A stretch of DNA of 7,295 nt from an uncultured Flavonifractor sp. (lineage in GTDB: Bacteria; Bacillota; Clostridia; Oscillospirales; Oscillospiraceae), in the NCBI GenBank assembly GCA_910585415.1, contig CAJUDT010000104.1, positions 1 to 7,295 on the forward strand. The letters are read 5' to 3'. A model generated the notes under the pieces. The model was not told the origin of the DNA and did not search any database. It saw only the letters and a list, made by a program, of their open reading frames with translations. Numbering within the stretch: the first letter of the stretch is position 1; each line of letters begins with the position of its first letter. Below, one piece after another: positions 1-6,052 of this stretch. A program made the position numbers and the translations under genes.

Positions 1-24
1 TTACTTTCCATCGCTGGAAAGTAA
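1..24. repeat. Perfect inverted repeat / hairpin at left window edge
   Basis: TTACTTTCCA (1-10) and TGGAAAGTAA (15-24) are exact reverse complements around the loop TCGC, giving a 10-bp stem with a 4-nt loop. It starts at the first base of the window, so the repeat may extend further left. No T-run follows on the plus strand (CCCGCC comes next), so it is not a standard intrinsic terminator for plus-strand transcription. It could be a terminator for an upstream minus-strand gene, the end of an interspersed intergenic repeat, or an operator. The symmetry is certain and the role is unknown. Confidence 0.75.
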
Positions 25-123
25 CCCGCCGGAGGCAGGACCAGAAAACGAAACGCAGAGAGTACCGAGGAAGAGGCAAAAACAAACCCAAATCAAAACA
101 ACAAAAAAGGAGAGTAACCCACC
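25..123 (+). promoter_or_regulatory. T-poor leader with ribosome binding site for the VOC gene
   Basis: This 99-nt stretch has only three T residues (63, 93 and 115) and is dominated by A, G and C, with A-rich runs from 78 onward. No -10-like box can be placed in it, so the operon promoter is probably to the left of the hairpin or outside the window. A strong Shine-Dalgarno AAGGAG lies at 107-112, 11 nt before the ATG at 124. A transcript of this composition would be largely unstructured, which would favour ribosome access. That last point is inference. Confidence 0.5.
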
Positions 124-495
124 ATGCTGCAATTCAATCATTTTAATTTTAACGTCCGCGACCTGGACCGCTCCATCCAATTTTACAAAGAAGCCCTAGA
201 GCTGGAGGTCGTAAGAGAAAAACCCGCCTCCGACGGCTCCTATAAAATCATCTATCTGGGCGATGGAGAAACCAACTTCCGCCTGGAGCTGACCTGGCTG
301 AAGGACCACCCCCAGCCCTACGACCTGGGCGAACAGGAATTTCACTTAGCATTCCTGACCGACCGCTACGACGAACTCCATCAGCGCCACCAGGCCATGG
401 GCTGCATCTGTTATGAAAACACCGCCATGGGCCTCTATTTCCTGGAGGACCCCGACGGATATTGGATTGAAATCATCCCCGTGCGGGACCGTTAA
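124..495 (+). CDS. VOC family protein, glyoxalase I-like (lactoylglutathione lyase family)
   Basis: A 123-residue single-domain vicinal-oxygen-chelate protein, close to the length of bacterial glyoxalase I (about 135). It opens with the family pattern NHFNFNVRDLDRSIQFYKE and ends with FLEDPDGYWIEIIP. The four expected metal ligands are visible: His6, Glu55 (in RLEL), His74 (in FHLAF) and Glu116 (in WIEII), matching the His/Glu/His/Glu set of E. coli GloA. It is therefore likely a dimeric, cytosolic metal-dependent enzyme. Known family roles include isomerising the hemithioacetal of methylglyoxal with a thiol cofactor. Whether this member does that or acts on another substrate cannot be told. 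The start is fixed by AAGGAG at 107-112. It ends 20 nt before the acyltransferase gene and probably shares its transcript. Codon use is more A/T-tolerant than in the downstream genes. Confidence 0.85.
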   Translation: MLQFNHFNFNVRDLDRSIQFYKEALELEVVREKPASDGSYKIIYLGDGETNFRLELTWLKDHPQPYDLGEQEFHLAFLTDRYDELHQRHQAMGCICYENTAMGLYFLEDPDGYWIEIIPVRDR

Positions 496-515
496 ACCGA
501 CAAAGGAGCCGCCCC

Positions 516-1922
516 ATGCTGTTTTCCAGCTCCATCTTTCTCTTCCTCTTCCTCCCCCTGGTCCTGTTCCTCTATTACCTCCCCCTGCGGGGCTGGAGAG
601 AAGGTCAAAATCTCTTCTTACTGCTGGCCTCCCTGGCCTTCTACGCCTGGGGCGAGCCCTGGTTCGTATTGGTCATGATGGCCTCCATCCTCATCAATTA
701 CGCCTTTGGCCTCTGGACCGCCCGAAACAAACGGACCGGCAAATCCCTCTTCCCCCCAATCGCCCTGGCGGTTGCGGTCAATTTAAGCGTACTGTTTGTA
801 TTCAAATACCTCATGTTTACCCTGGGTATTCTCAACAGCCTGGGGGCCAGTCTGACCCTGCCCATCATCCGCCTGCCCATCGGCATCTCCTTCTTTACCT
901 TCCAGGCCCTGAGCTACGTCCTGGACGTGGCCCGGGGCCGGGGAGAGGTTCAGCGCTCCCCCCTCAAGGTGGGCCTCTACATCTCCTTCTTCCCCCAGCT
1001 CATTGCCGGACCCATCGTCAAATATGAGACGGTGGCCCAGCAAATCGACTGCCGCAAGGAGAGCTGGGCCGATGTTTCCTCCGGCTGTGTGCGCTTCCTC
1101 ACCGGATTGGGGAAAAAGGTGCTCATCGCCAACCAAATGGCCGTGGTGGCCGACCGGGCCTTCGGAATGGAGGCGGGAAGCCTCTCCGCCTCCTTCGCGT
1201 GGCTGGGCTCCCTGTGCTACACCATGCAGATTTATTACGATTTCTCCGGCTATTCCGATATGGCCATCGGCCTGGGGCGGATGTTCGGCTTCCACTTCCT
1301 GGAGAATTTCCGCTATCCCTACCGCTCCCGCTCCATTACCGAGTTTTGGCGGCGGTGGCACATCTCCCTATCCACCTGGTTCCGGGATTATGTCTACTTC
1401 CCCCTGGGGGGAAGTCGTGTAGACGCCCCCTGGAAGCACCTGCGCAACCTCTTCGCCGTGTGGCTGCTAACCGGCATCTGGCACGGGGCCAACTGGACCT
1501 TTATCGCCTGGGGGCTGCTCTATTTCCTTTTGCTGGTGCTGGAAAAATACGCCCATGTGGGCCGGGGCTGGCCTGCCGCCCTCCAATGGCTGTACACCTT
1601 CTCTATGGTCAACTTCGCCTGGGTCCTCTTCCGGGCCGGGAGCCTGGGGGCGGCGGGGCGGTATCTGCGGTCCATGCTGGGGCTGGGCGGAGGCGGGGAC
1701 CAGGGGCTGACCCTGCTCTATCTGCGGGAAAACTGGCTGGTCCTGCTGGCGGCGGTCCTCTTCGCAGTCCCCACGGCCCAGTGGGTCCGGGAGCGGGCGG
1801 AACAGCGGCCCTCCCTGGCCCTGGACCTGGGGTACGCGGCTGTGGTGCTGCTGCTCTTCGCGGTAGCGGCCAGCTCCATTGTCAAAGGCACCTATAATCC
1901 CTTTATCTACTTCAATTTCTAG
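516..1922 (+). CDS. MBOAT family membrane O-acyltransferase (AlgI/DltB-like)
   Basis: A 468-residue polytopic membrane protein, the usual length for AlgI-type MBOAT proteins (about 450-520). MBOAT enzymes take an acyl group, usually acetyl from a cytoplasmic donor, and move it across the membrane to an extracytoplasmic acceptor. Visible motifs in order are an N-terminal hydrophobic segment (6-25), FFPQLIAGPIVKY (158-170), YYDFSGYSDMAIGLGRMFGF (240-259), FWRRWHISLSTWFRDYVYFP (277-296) and GIWHGANWTFIAWG (320-333). His323 in the last block corresponds to the essential MBOAT histidine, and His282 to the second conserved histidine. The C-terminus ends FIYFNF, common in this subfamily. AAAGGAG at 502-508 supports the ATG at 516. 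The stop codon overlaps the ribosome binding site of the DHHW gene, so the two are probably translated together. The acceptor is not determinable here. A DltB role is less likely because no dltA, dltC or dltD is adjacent. Confidence 0.93.
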   Translation: MLFSSSIFLFLFLPLVLFLYYLPLRGWREGQNLFLLLASLAFYAWGEPWFVLVMMASILINYAFGLWTARNKRTGKSLFPPIALAVAVNLSVLFVFKYLMFTLGILNSLGASLTLPIIRLPIGISFFTFQALSYVLDVARGRGEVQRSPLKVGLYISFFPQLIAGPIVKYETVAQQIDCRKESWADVSSGCVRFLTGLGKKVLIANQMAVVADRAFGMEAGSLSASFAWLGSLCYTMQIYYDFSGYSDMAIGLGRMFGFHFLENFRYPYRSRSITEFWRRWHISLSTWFRDYVYFPLGGSRVDAPWKHLRNLFAVWLLTGIWHGANWTFIAWGLLYFLLLVLEKYAHVGRGWPAALQWLYTFSMVNFAWVLFRAGSLGAAGRYLRSMLGLGGGGDQGLTLLYLRENWLVLLAAVLFAVPTAQWVRERAEQRPSLALDLGYAAVVLLLFAVAASSIVKGTYNPFIYFNF

Positions 1923-1926
1923 GAGG
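1921..1926 (+). promoter_or_regulatory. Ribosome binding site overlapping the MBOAT stop codon
   Basis: AGGAGG begins inside the TAG stop (1920-1922) of the acyltransferase gene and lies 5 nt before the ATG at 1932. Terminating ribosomes therefore sit on the next Shine-Dalgarno, which suggests translational coupling of the MBOAT and DHHW partners. Confidence 0.8.
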
Positions 1927-1931
1927 CCCCC

Positions 1932-3137
1932 ATGAGACGACGGGATACCATCACGGCCGCTGGCTTTCTGCTGCTGCTGGCGTCGGGATTTGTGCTGCTG
2001 GTCACGGCCTTTTTCGGCGGCGAGGGGCATTTGGAGGGGCTTTTGCGCACCGCCTGGGTAGAGCGGGACCCGCAGGCCCTTTTGGAGGGCGCGGAGTCCG
2101 CCGTCAACCAGGATTTGGACCGGGACCATTGGTTCATCCAGCTCTATGGAGGCGTGCAGCGCCTCACCCTCCGGCGGGTGGTGGAGGACGCGGTGGGGGA
2201 GAACTCGGTGGCAAAGCTCTCCACCGGGGCCCTGAACTTTGTGGACCTCCAGCGGGAGCCCGCGCCGGAGGAGGCTTCGGCCAATGCCGCCGCTGTGGCG
2301 GCATTGGTCCAGGACCTGGAGGCCCTGGACATCCCCTATCGCTTTCTGCTGGCCCCCCAGAAAATCCAGCGGGGACAGGCCATGCTCCCCACCGGTGTGC
2401 CGGACTACGGCAACGAAAACGCCTCCACCTTTCTCCAGGGGCTGGATGAGGCCGGGGTGGCCTACACCGATTTCCGGCCTCTGTTGGAGCGCAATGGGGT
2501 CTATGCGGACTGGTTTTTCCGCACCGACCACCACTGGAGGCCAGAGGCGGCATTCTTCGTCTGGCAGGCGCTGGCCGGGGTGCTGGAGGAAGCCTACGGC
2601 TTCTCCACGGACCCCGCCCTTCTGGACGGGGACAACTGGGAGCGGCAGGTTCTGGAGGACTTTTTTCTGGGCAGTCAGGGGAAGCGGGTGGGCTCCCTCT
2701 ATGCCGGGACCGACAGCATCACCCTGTACTCCCCCCGGTTTGACACGGACTTCACCTACACCTGCCCCCTCTACGGCATGGAGCGGACCGGGCCCTTTTC
2801 CGAGTCCCTCTGCTTCCCGGAGCGGGTGGCCCGGCGGGACTGGTTTGGGGAAAATCCCTACGTCTACTACGGGGGCGGAGACTACCCCCTGGCCGCCATC
2901 GTCAATCACAACAATCCGAACGGGCCCCGAATCGTCCTTCTGCGGGACTCCTTCGCCTGCGCGCTGACCCCCTTTCTGGCCCTGTCCTGCGGGGAGCTGG
3001 TCACCATCGACCTGCGGCATTTTTCCGGAAATCTGCTGGACACCATCGCCGGGCTGGAGCCCGATTTGGTCCTTACCCTCTACACGGCGGGCACCACCTC
3101 CAATTCCGCCCTGTTCCAATTTGAAGCAACGGAGTGA
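1932..3137 (+). CDS. DHHW family protein, AlgJ/AlgX-like SGNH-type acetyltransferase partner
   Basis: A 401-residue protein with one N-terminal hydrophobic segment (about 9-28) after MRRRD, so a signal anchor with the bulk outside the membrane. The family signature TDHHW is at 198-202, and a conserved LLRDSFA block at 336-342 carries the likely nucleophile Ser340. By analogy with the Asp-x-His and Ser residues of AlgX/AlgJ, Asp199, His201 and Ser340 are the candidate catalytic triad. That assignment is by eye. Known members pair with an MBOAT protein: the MBOAT passes the acyl group outward and the SGNH-like partner places it on a polysaccharide hydroxyl. Gene order and the overlapping ribosome binding site fit this directly. 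Residues 117-126 are encoded by a perfect 11-bp inverted repeat (2281-2307). In Gram-positive bacteria the acceptor is often uncharacterised. The family call is firm and the acceptor unknown. Confidence 0.9.
   Translation: MRRRDTITAAGFLLLLASGFVLLVTAFFGGEGHLEGLLRTAWVERDPQALLEGAESAVNQDLDRDHWFIQLYGGVQRLTLRRVVEDAVGENSVAKLSTGALNFVDLQREPAPEEASANAAAVAALVQDLEALDIPYRFLLAPQKIQRGQAMLPTGVPDYGNENASTFLQGLDEAGVAYTDFRPLLERNGVYADWFFRTDHHWRPEAAFFVWQALAGVLEEAYGFSTDPALLDGDNWERQVLEDFFLGSQGKRVGSLYAGTDSITLYSPRFDTDFTYTCPLYGMERTGPFSESLCFPERVARRDWFGENPYVYYGGGDYPLAAIVNHNNPNGPRIVLLRDSFACALTPFLALSCGELVTIDLRHFSGNLLDTIAGLEPDLVLTLYTAGTTSNSALFQFEATE
2281..2307. repeat. Perfect 11-bp inverted repeat inside the DHHW gene
   Basis: CCAATGCCGCC (2281-2291) and GGCGGCATTGG (2297-2307) are exact reverse complements around the 5-nt loop GCTGT. 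The stretch is in frame and encodes the alanine-rich segment ANAAAVAAL near residues 117-125. There is no T-run after it, so it is not a classical terminator. It may simply reflect the Ala-rich coding, but the AAT/ATT ends extend the match beyond what GCC/GGC repetition alone explains. Confidence 0.8.
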
Positions 3138-3146
3138 TACACCTTG
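3131..3146 (+). promoter_or_regulatory. Ribosome binding site and TTG start of the MFS gene
   Basis: GGAG at 3131-3134 abuts the TGA stop of the DHHW gene and is 9 nt before TTG at 3144. The nearby ATG at 3154 is in another frame and its reading frame closes after a few dozen codons. The next in-frame ATG (3198) would begin at the edge of the first membrane helix and has no better Shine-Dalgarno, so TTG is the preferred start. Confidence 0.7.
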
Positions 3147-4349
3147 ACCAACCATGCCGCCCCCTCCGCCCGGAGGCTGGATTACCATTACATCGCCATG
3201 CAGGCGGGCTTTTGGGCCATGTTCGCGGGGGTCTGCGCCTATCAGACCGCCCTGCTGCTGAACCGGGGCTTTTCCAACAGCGAGATTGGCCTGATTACCG
3301 CCGTGCGATGTGTGGCGGGCATTGTGTCCCAGCCCCTATTGGGGGGCTTTGCCGACCGGCACCCGGAGGTGCCCCTGAAGGTCCTGGTTTCCGGCTCTCT
3401 GGGGGTCTCTCTGCTGGCGGGGCTGTACTATCTGCTCCGGCCCGGCATGGGGCTGGGGGAGACGGTGGCGGTCGTTCTGGTCCTCGGCGGGCTGGAGGTT
3501 TCCGCCTATCCCCTCATGGACGCTATGGCCATTCAGTTCATCAACGGCGGCGTGCCCATCCGGTACAGTCTGGGCCGGGGGGTGGGCTCCATGTCCTACG
3601 CGGTAATCTGCGTGGGGCTGGGGTGGATTGTGGGCCGCTGGGGGGTGGAATACACCTTGCTGGTCCATACGGCCCTGGTGGTGCTGGAAATCGCCCTGGT
3701 GCTGACCTTCCCCACCTATCCGGCCGCGCCCCCCTCTGCGGCGGAGGTGCGGAAGCCTCAGTCGGCCCTGGCCCTTTTGCGGAGGGACCCGGCCTTTACC
3801 CTCACTCTGGCGGGGGTGCTGCTGGGGATGACGGGGGTGCTCCCCTTCTCCAACTTTCTGGTGAACGTGGTGGTCAGCCGGGGCGGGAGCGAGGCGGATT
3901 TGGGCCTTGCCCTCTTCCTCATGGCCGGGTTTGAGCTGCCCACGGGGTTTTTGTTTCAGCGCCTGCTGCGGCGGTTCGGGAGCGCCCGGCTGCTGCTGGT
4001 CAGTCTGGTGTTCTGCGCCTTGAAGGGGGCGGCTCTGCTGGCGGCTCCCGGCTATGGGGCGGTTTTGCTGGCCCAGCCCCTGCAAATGCTGGGGTATGGC
4101 CTGTTCACCCCCGCCTCGGTGTACTACGTCAACGAGTCGGTGCCACCCGCCGACCGGGTGCGGGGACAGACGGTGATGATGGCGGCCTCCAACGGCCTGG
4201 GCGGGATGCTGGGGAGCTTCCTGGCCGGGCGGACCCTGGACGCGGGGGGCGCGGACCTGATGTTAGCCTGCTGCACCGCGTGCTGCTGCGCGGGGGCCCT
4301 GCTGTGCCTGCTGGCTCTGAGGCAAAAGTCACAAGGGATTTCCAGATAA
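3144..4349 (+). CDS. Major facilitator superfamily transporter (MFS_1-like type)
   Basis: A 401-residue protein with about twelve hydrophobic helices in two halves, split by a polar loop near 190-216. A motif-A-like loop between helices 2 and 3 reads GGFADRHPEVPLK (67-79). PLMDAMAIQF (123-132), followed by YSLGRGVGSMSY (141-152), resembles the LacY/nucleoside/phenylpropionate-type MFS_1-like group, as does the region from QMLGYGLF (314-321) through the helix-11 block (about 340-362). The cargo cannot be read from the sequence. Possible substrates are sugars, nucleosides or small acids, and export is not excluded. The gene starts 6 nt after the DHHW stop with a TTG codon, so it is likely co-transcribed but less efficiently initiated. 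The last helix is unusually rich in cysteine (C376, C377, C380-C382, C388). No clear intrinsic terminator follows it. Confidence 0.85.
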   Translation: MTNHAAPSARRLDYHYIAMQAGFWAMFAGVCAYQTALLLNRGFSNSEIGLITAVRCVAGIVSQPLLGGFADRHPEVPLKVLVSGSLGVSLLAGLYYLLRPGMGLGETVAVVLVLGGLEVSAYPLMDAMAIQFINGGVPIRYSLGRGVGSMSYAVICVGLGWIVGRWGVEYTLLVHTALVVLEIALVLTFPTYPAAPPSAAEVRKPQSALALLRRDPAFTLTLAGVLLGMTGVLPFSNFLVNVVVSRGGSEADLGLALFLMAGFELPTGFLFQRLLRRFGSARLLLVSLVFCALKGAALLAAPGYGAVLLAQPLQMLGYGLFTPASVYYVNESVPPADRVRGQTVMMAASNGLGGMLGSFLAGRTLDAGGADLMLACCTACCCAGALLCLLALRQKSQGISR

Positions 4350-4366
4350 ATCCGAAAAATTTCTGC

Positions 4367-4402
4367 TTTCCAAATGGCGCAACTTGTAGTATCATAGCTA
4401 CA
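4367..4402 (+). promoter_or_regulatory. Predicted sigma-A promoter of pyk, with dyad over the -10
   Basis: A -35-like TTTCCA (4367-4372) and a -10-like TATCAT (4390-4395) are separated by 17 bp, matching the consensus at 4/6 and 5/6 positions. Transcription would begin near 4402, leaving a leader of about 50 nt. The -10 box lies between TGTAG (4385-4389) and CTACA (4398-4402), an exact 5-bp inverted repeat with an 8-bp spacer that could be a repressor site. The region is much more AT-rich than the flanking genes. No regulator is identified. Confidence 0.55.
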
Positions 4403-4454
4403 GACTGCAAGCGTTCCAAATGAATCAAACCTTGGACAGTGGAGGTATGACATT

Positions 4455-5894
4455 ATGAAAAGTATGCGTAAAACAAAAATCATCTGCACCCTGGGCCCCT
4501 CGGTGGACAACGAGGAAATGCTGGTCAAGCTGATTCGCGGCGGCATGAACGCCGCCCGGTTCAACTTCTCCCACGGCACCCACGAAAGCCATCTGGCTAT
4601 GCTCCAGAAGCTCCGCCACGCCCGGGACATCCTGGGCGCCCCGGTGGCCACCATTCTGGACACCAAGGGCCCCGAAATCCGCGTCAAGTCCTTCCCCGAC
4701 GGCCCCGTCACCCTGAACGTGGGGGACAAGTTCATCCTCACCACCGAGGACGTGCCCGGCGATCAGCACCGGGTCTCCGTCACCTACGCCAACCTCCACA
4801 ATGAGGTGAAGCCCGGCTGCCGGATTCTGGTGGACGACGGGCTCATCGAGCTGCTGGTGGAGAAGATTGAGGGCAGCGAGATTCACTGCGAGGTGGAGAA
4901 CGGCGGTCCCCTGTCCAGCAACAAGTCCATCAACATCCCCGACGTACATATCCTGCTCCCCTCCCTCACCGAGAAGGACCGGGAGGACATCAAGTTTGCC
5001 TGCGAAAACGACTTCGACTTCATCGCCGCCTCCTTCGTCCGCAAGGCCAGCGACGTGGAGGACATCCGGGCCGAGCTCCACAAGCACGGCGGGGACGATA
5101 TCTGCATCATCGCCAAAATCGAGAATCAGGAGGGCGTGGACAACCTGGACGAGATTGTTGCGACCTCCGACGGCGTTATGGTGGCCCGCGGCGACCTGGG
5201 CGTGGAGATTCCCGCCCATATGGTGCCCATCATCCAGAAGCGCATGATTAAAATCACCATCACCCAGGGCAAGCCGGTCATCATCGCCACCCAGATGCTG
5301 GACTCCATGATCCGCAACCCCCGCGCCACCCGCGCCGAGGTCTCCGACGTGGCCAACGCCGTGTTTGACGGGGCCTCCTGCGTGATGCTCTCCGGCGAGA
5401 CCGCCTCGGGCAAGTACCCCCTGGAGGCGCTGGCCACCCTGGTTTCCACCGTCACCACCGCTGAGAGTGCCATCGACTACTGGGGCCGCTTCCGGGAGCA
5501 CAGCCTGTTGCCCGTTATCAACAACATCAGCGACGCGATTACCCACTCCTGCTGCCTGACCGCCATGGACCTGGGGGCCTCCGCCATCGTGGTGGCCACC
5601 AAGTCGGGCTATACGGCCAAGGTTATCGCCCGCTTCCGCCCCGCCTGCACCATCATCGCCCTGAGCCAGAGCGAGCACACCCGCCGTCAGATGGCCATCT
5701 CCTGGGGCGTCCACCCCTACCTGTGCGGCGAGGTGGACTCCACCGACCGGCTGTTCTCCCTGGTGGTGGACGTGTCCCGCAAAGAGGGCGTCATTCAGGT
5801 GGGCGACACCGTGGTCATTACCGCCGGCGTCCCCATCGGCAAGTCCGGCACCACCAACCTCATCAAGGCCCAGGTGGTGGAAGAGCCGATCTGA
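4455..5894 (+). CDS. pyk: Pyruvate kinase
   Basis: A 479-residue enzyme of glycolysis that transfers phosphate from phosphoenolpyruvate to ADP, giving pyruvate and ATP in the cytoplasm, normally as a tetramer. The N-terminus KTKIICTLGPS (7-17) and RFNFSHG (35-41) is diagnostic. LDTKGPEIR (68-76) supplies substrate and metal contacts. The signature IIAKIENQEGV (218-228) holds catalytic Lys221 and metal-binding Glu223, followed by DGVMVARGDLGVEIP (239-253) with Asp247 and by ATQMLDSM (278-285). The barrel continues to about residue 345 and the C-terminal allosteric-type domain fills 350-479. Length matches E. coli PykF-type enzymes, and the extra C-terminal domain found in Bacillus pyruvate kinases is absent. 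GGAGGT at 4441-4446 places the start at 4455. It has its own promoter and terminator. Codon use is strongly biased to C- and G-ending codons, as expected of a highly expressed gene. Confidence 0.98.
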   Translation: MKSMRKTKIICTLGPSVDNEEMLVKLIRGGMNAARFNFSHGTHESHLAMLQKLRHARDILGAPVATILDTKGPEIRVKSFPDGPVTLNVGDKFILTTEDVPGDQHRVSVTYANLHNEVKPGCRILVDDGLIELLVEKIEGSEIHCEVENGGPLSSNKSINIPDVHILLPSLTEKDREDIKFACENDFDFIAASFVRKASDVEDIRAELHKHGGDDICIIAKIENQEGVDNLDEIVATSDGVMVARGDLGVEIPAHMVPIIQKRMIKITITQGKPVIIATQMLDSMIRNPRATRAEVSDVANAVFDGASCVMLSGETASGKYPLEALATLVSTVTTAESAIDYWGRFREHSLLPVINNISDAITHSCCLTAMDLGASAIVVATKSGYTAKVIARFRPACTIIALSQSEHTRRQMAISWGVHPYLCGEVDSTDRLFSLVVDVSRKEGVIQVGDTVVITAGVPIGKSGTTNLIKAQVVEEPI

Positions 5895-5932
5895 GGGCGC
5901 TCTTCTGCACCACAGCTTGATACAGACAACCC

Positions 5933-5967
5933 ACAAGGGCGGAGGAAGTTTCCTCCGCCCTTGTTTT
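5933..5967 (+). terminator. Rho-independent terminator after pyk
   Basis: ACAAGGGCGGAGG (5933-5945) pairs perfectly with CCTCCGCCCTTGT (5952-5964) around the loop AAGTTT. The 13-bp GC-rich stem is followed by TTT and then AG. It lies 38 nt after the pyk stop and separates pyk from the next gene. A tract of A residues does not flank the left side, so it is best read as unidirectional. Confidence 0.92.
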
Positions 5968-5989
5968 AGAATTGCACGGGTCCTTTGCC

Positions 5990-6018
5990 TTTACCCCGCC
6001 GGGGTTTTATGGTATACT
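5990..6018 (+). promoter_or_regulatory. Predicted extended -10 promoter of the secreted protein gene
   Basis: TTTACC (5990-5995) serves as the -35 and TATACT (6013-6018) as the -10, separated by exactly 17 bp. TG at 6010-6011, one base before the -10, makes it an extended -10 promoter. Transcription would start near 6025, about 25 nt before the GTG start. Its place directly after the pyk terminator supports an independent transcription unit. Confidence 0.7.
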
Positions 6019-6033
6019 GAACGCAGGAACGAG

Positions 6034-6052
6034 AAAGGGGGGATGCTCTGTG
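6034..6052 (+). promoter_or_regulatory. Ribosome binding site and GTG start of the secreted protein
   Basis: AAAGGGGGGA (6034-6043) is 6 nt before GTG at 6050. The open frame extends upstream to a TTG at 5972, but that would lie before the promoter and would add 26 residues ahead of the signal peptide. The GTG places the basic residues K2, K5 and R6 directly before the hydrophobic stretch, as a signal peptide requires. Confidence 0.8.

Noticed and set aside
413..1027. 204-codon plus-strand frame overlapping the VOC and MBOAT genes
   Set aside because: Pro/Leu/His-rich out-of-frame translation with no recognisable features, lying within two real genes.
1467..3188. 573-codon minus-strand open frame across the MBOAT and DHHW genes
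   Set aside because: Its Gly/Pro/Gln-rich composition has no domain, and it overlaps two clearly recognisable genes. It is a GC-bias shadow.
4336..4353. GGATTT/AAATCC inverted repeat at the end of the MFS gene
   Set aside because: The 6-bp AT-rich stem has no following T-run, so it is too weak to call a terminator.
4447..4458. Three-codon frame ATG ACA TTA TGA whose stop overlaps the pyk start
   Set aside because: The Shine-Dalgarno ends only one base before this ATG, too close for initiation, so it is most likely coincidental.
4425..5936. 503-codon open frame on the minus strand, longer than pyk itself
   Set aside because: It is an exact shadow of pyk, created by G/C-ending codons. Its translation is Gly/Val/His/Asp-rich with no family motif, and the plus-strand frame is an unmistakable pyruvate kinase.
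5972..6049. Upstream extension of the secreted protein to a TTG at 5972
   Set aside because: It would precede the predicted promoter, has no Shine-Dalgarno and would put 26 residues before the signal peptide. GTG at 6050 has a strong ribosome binding site.
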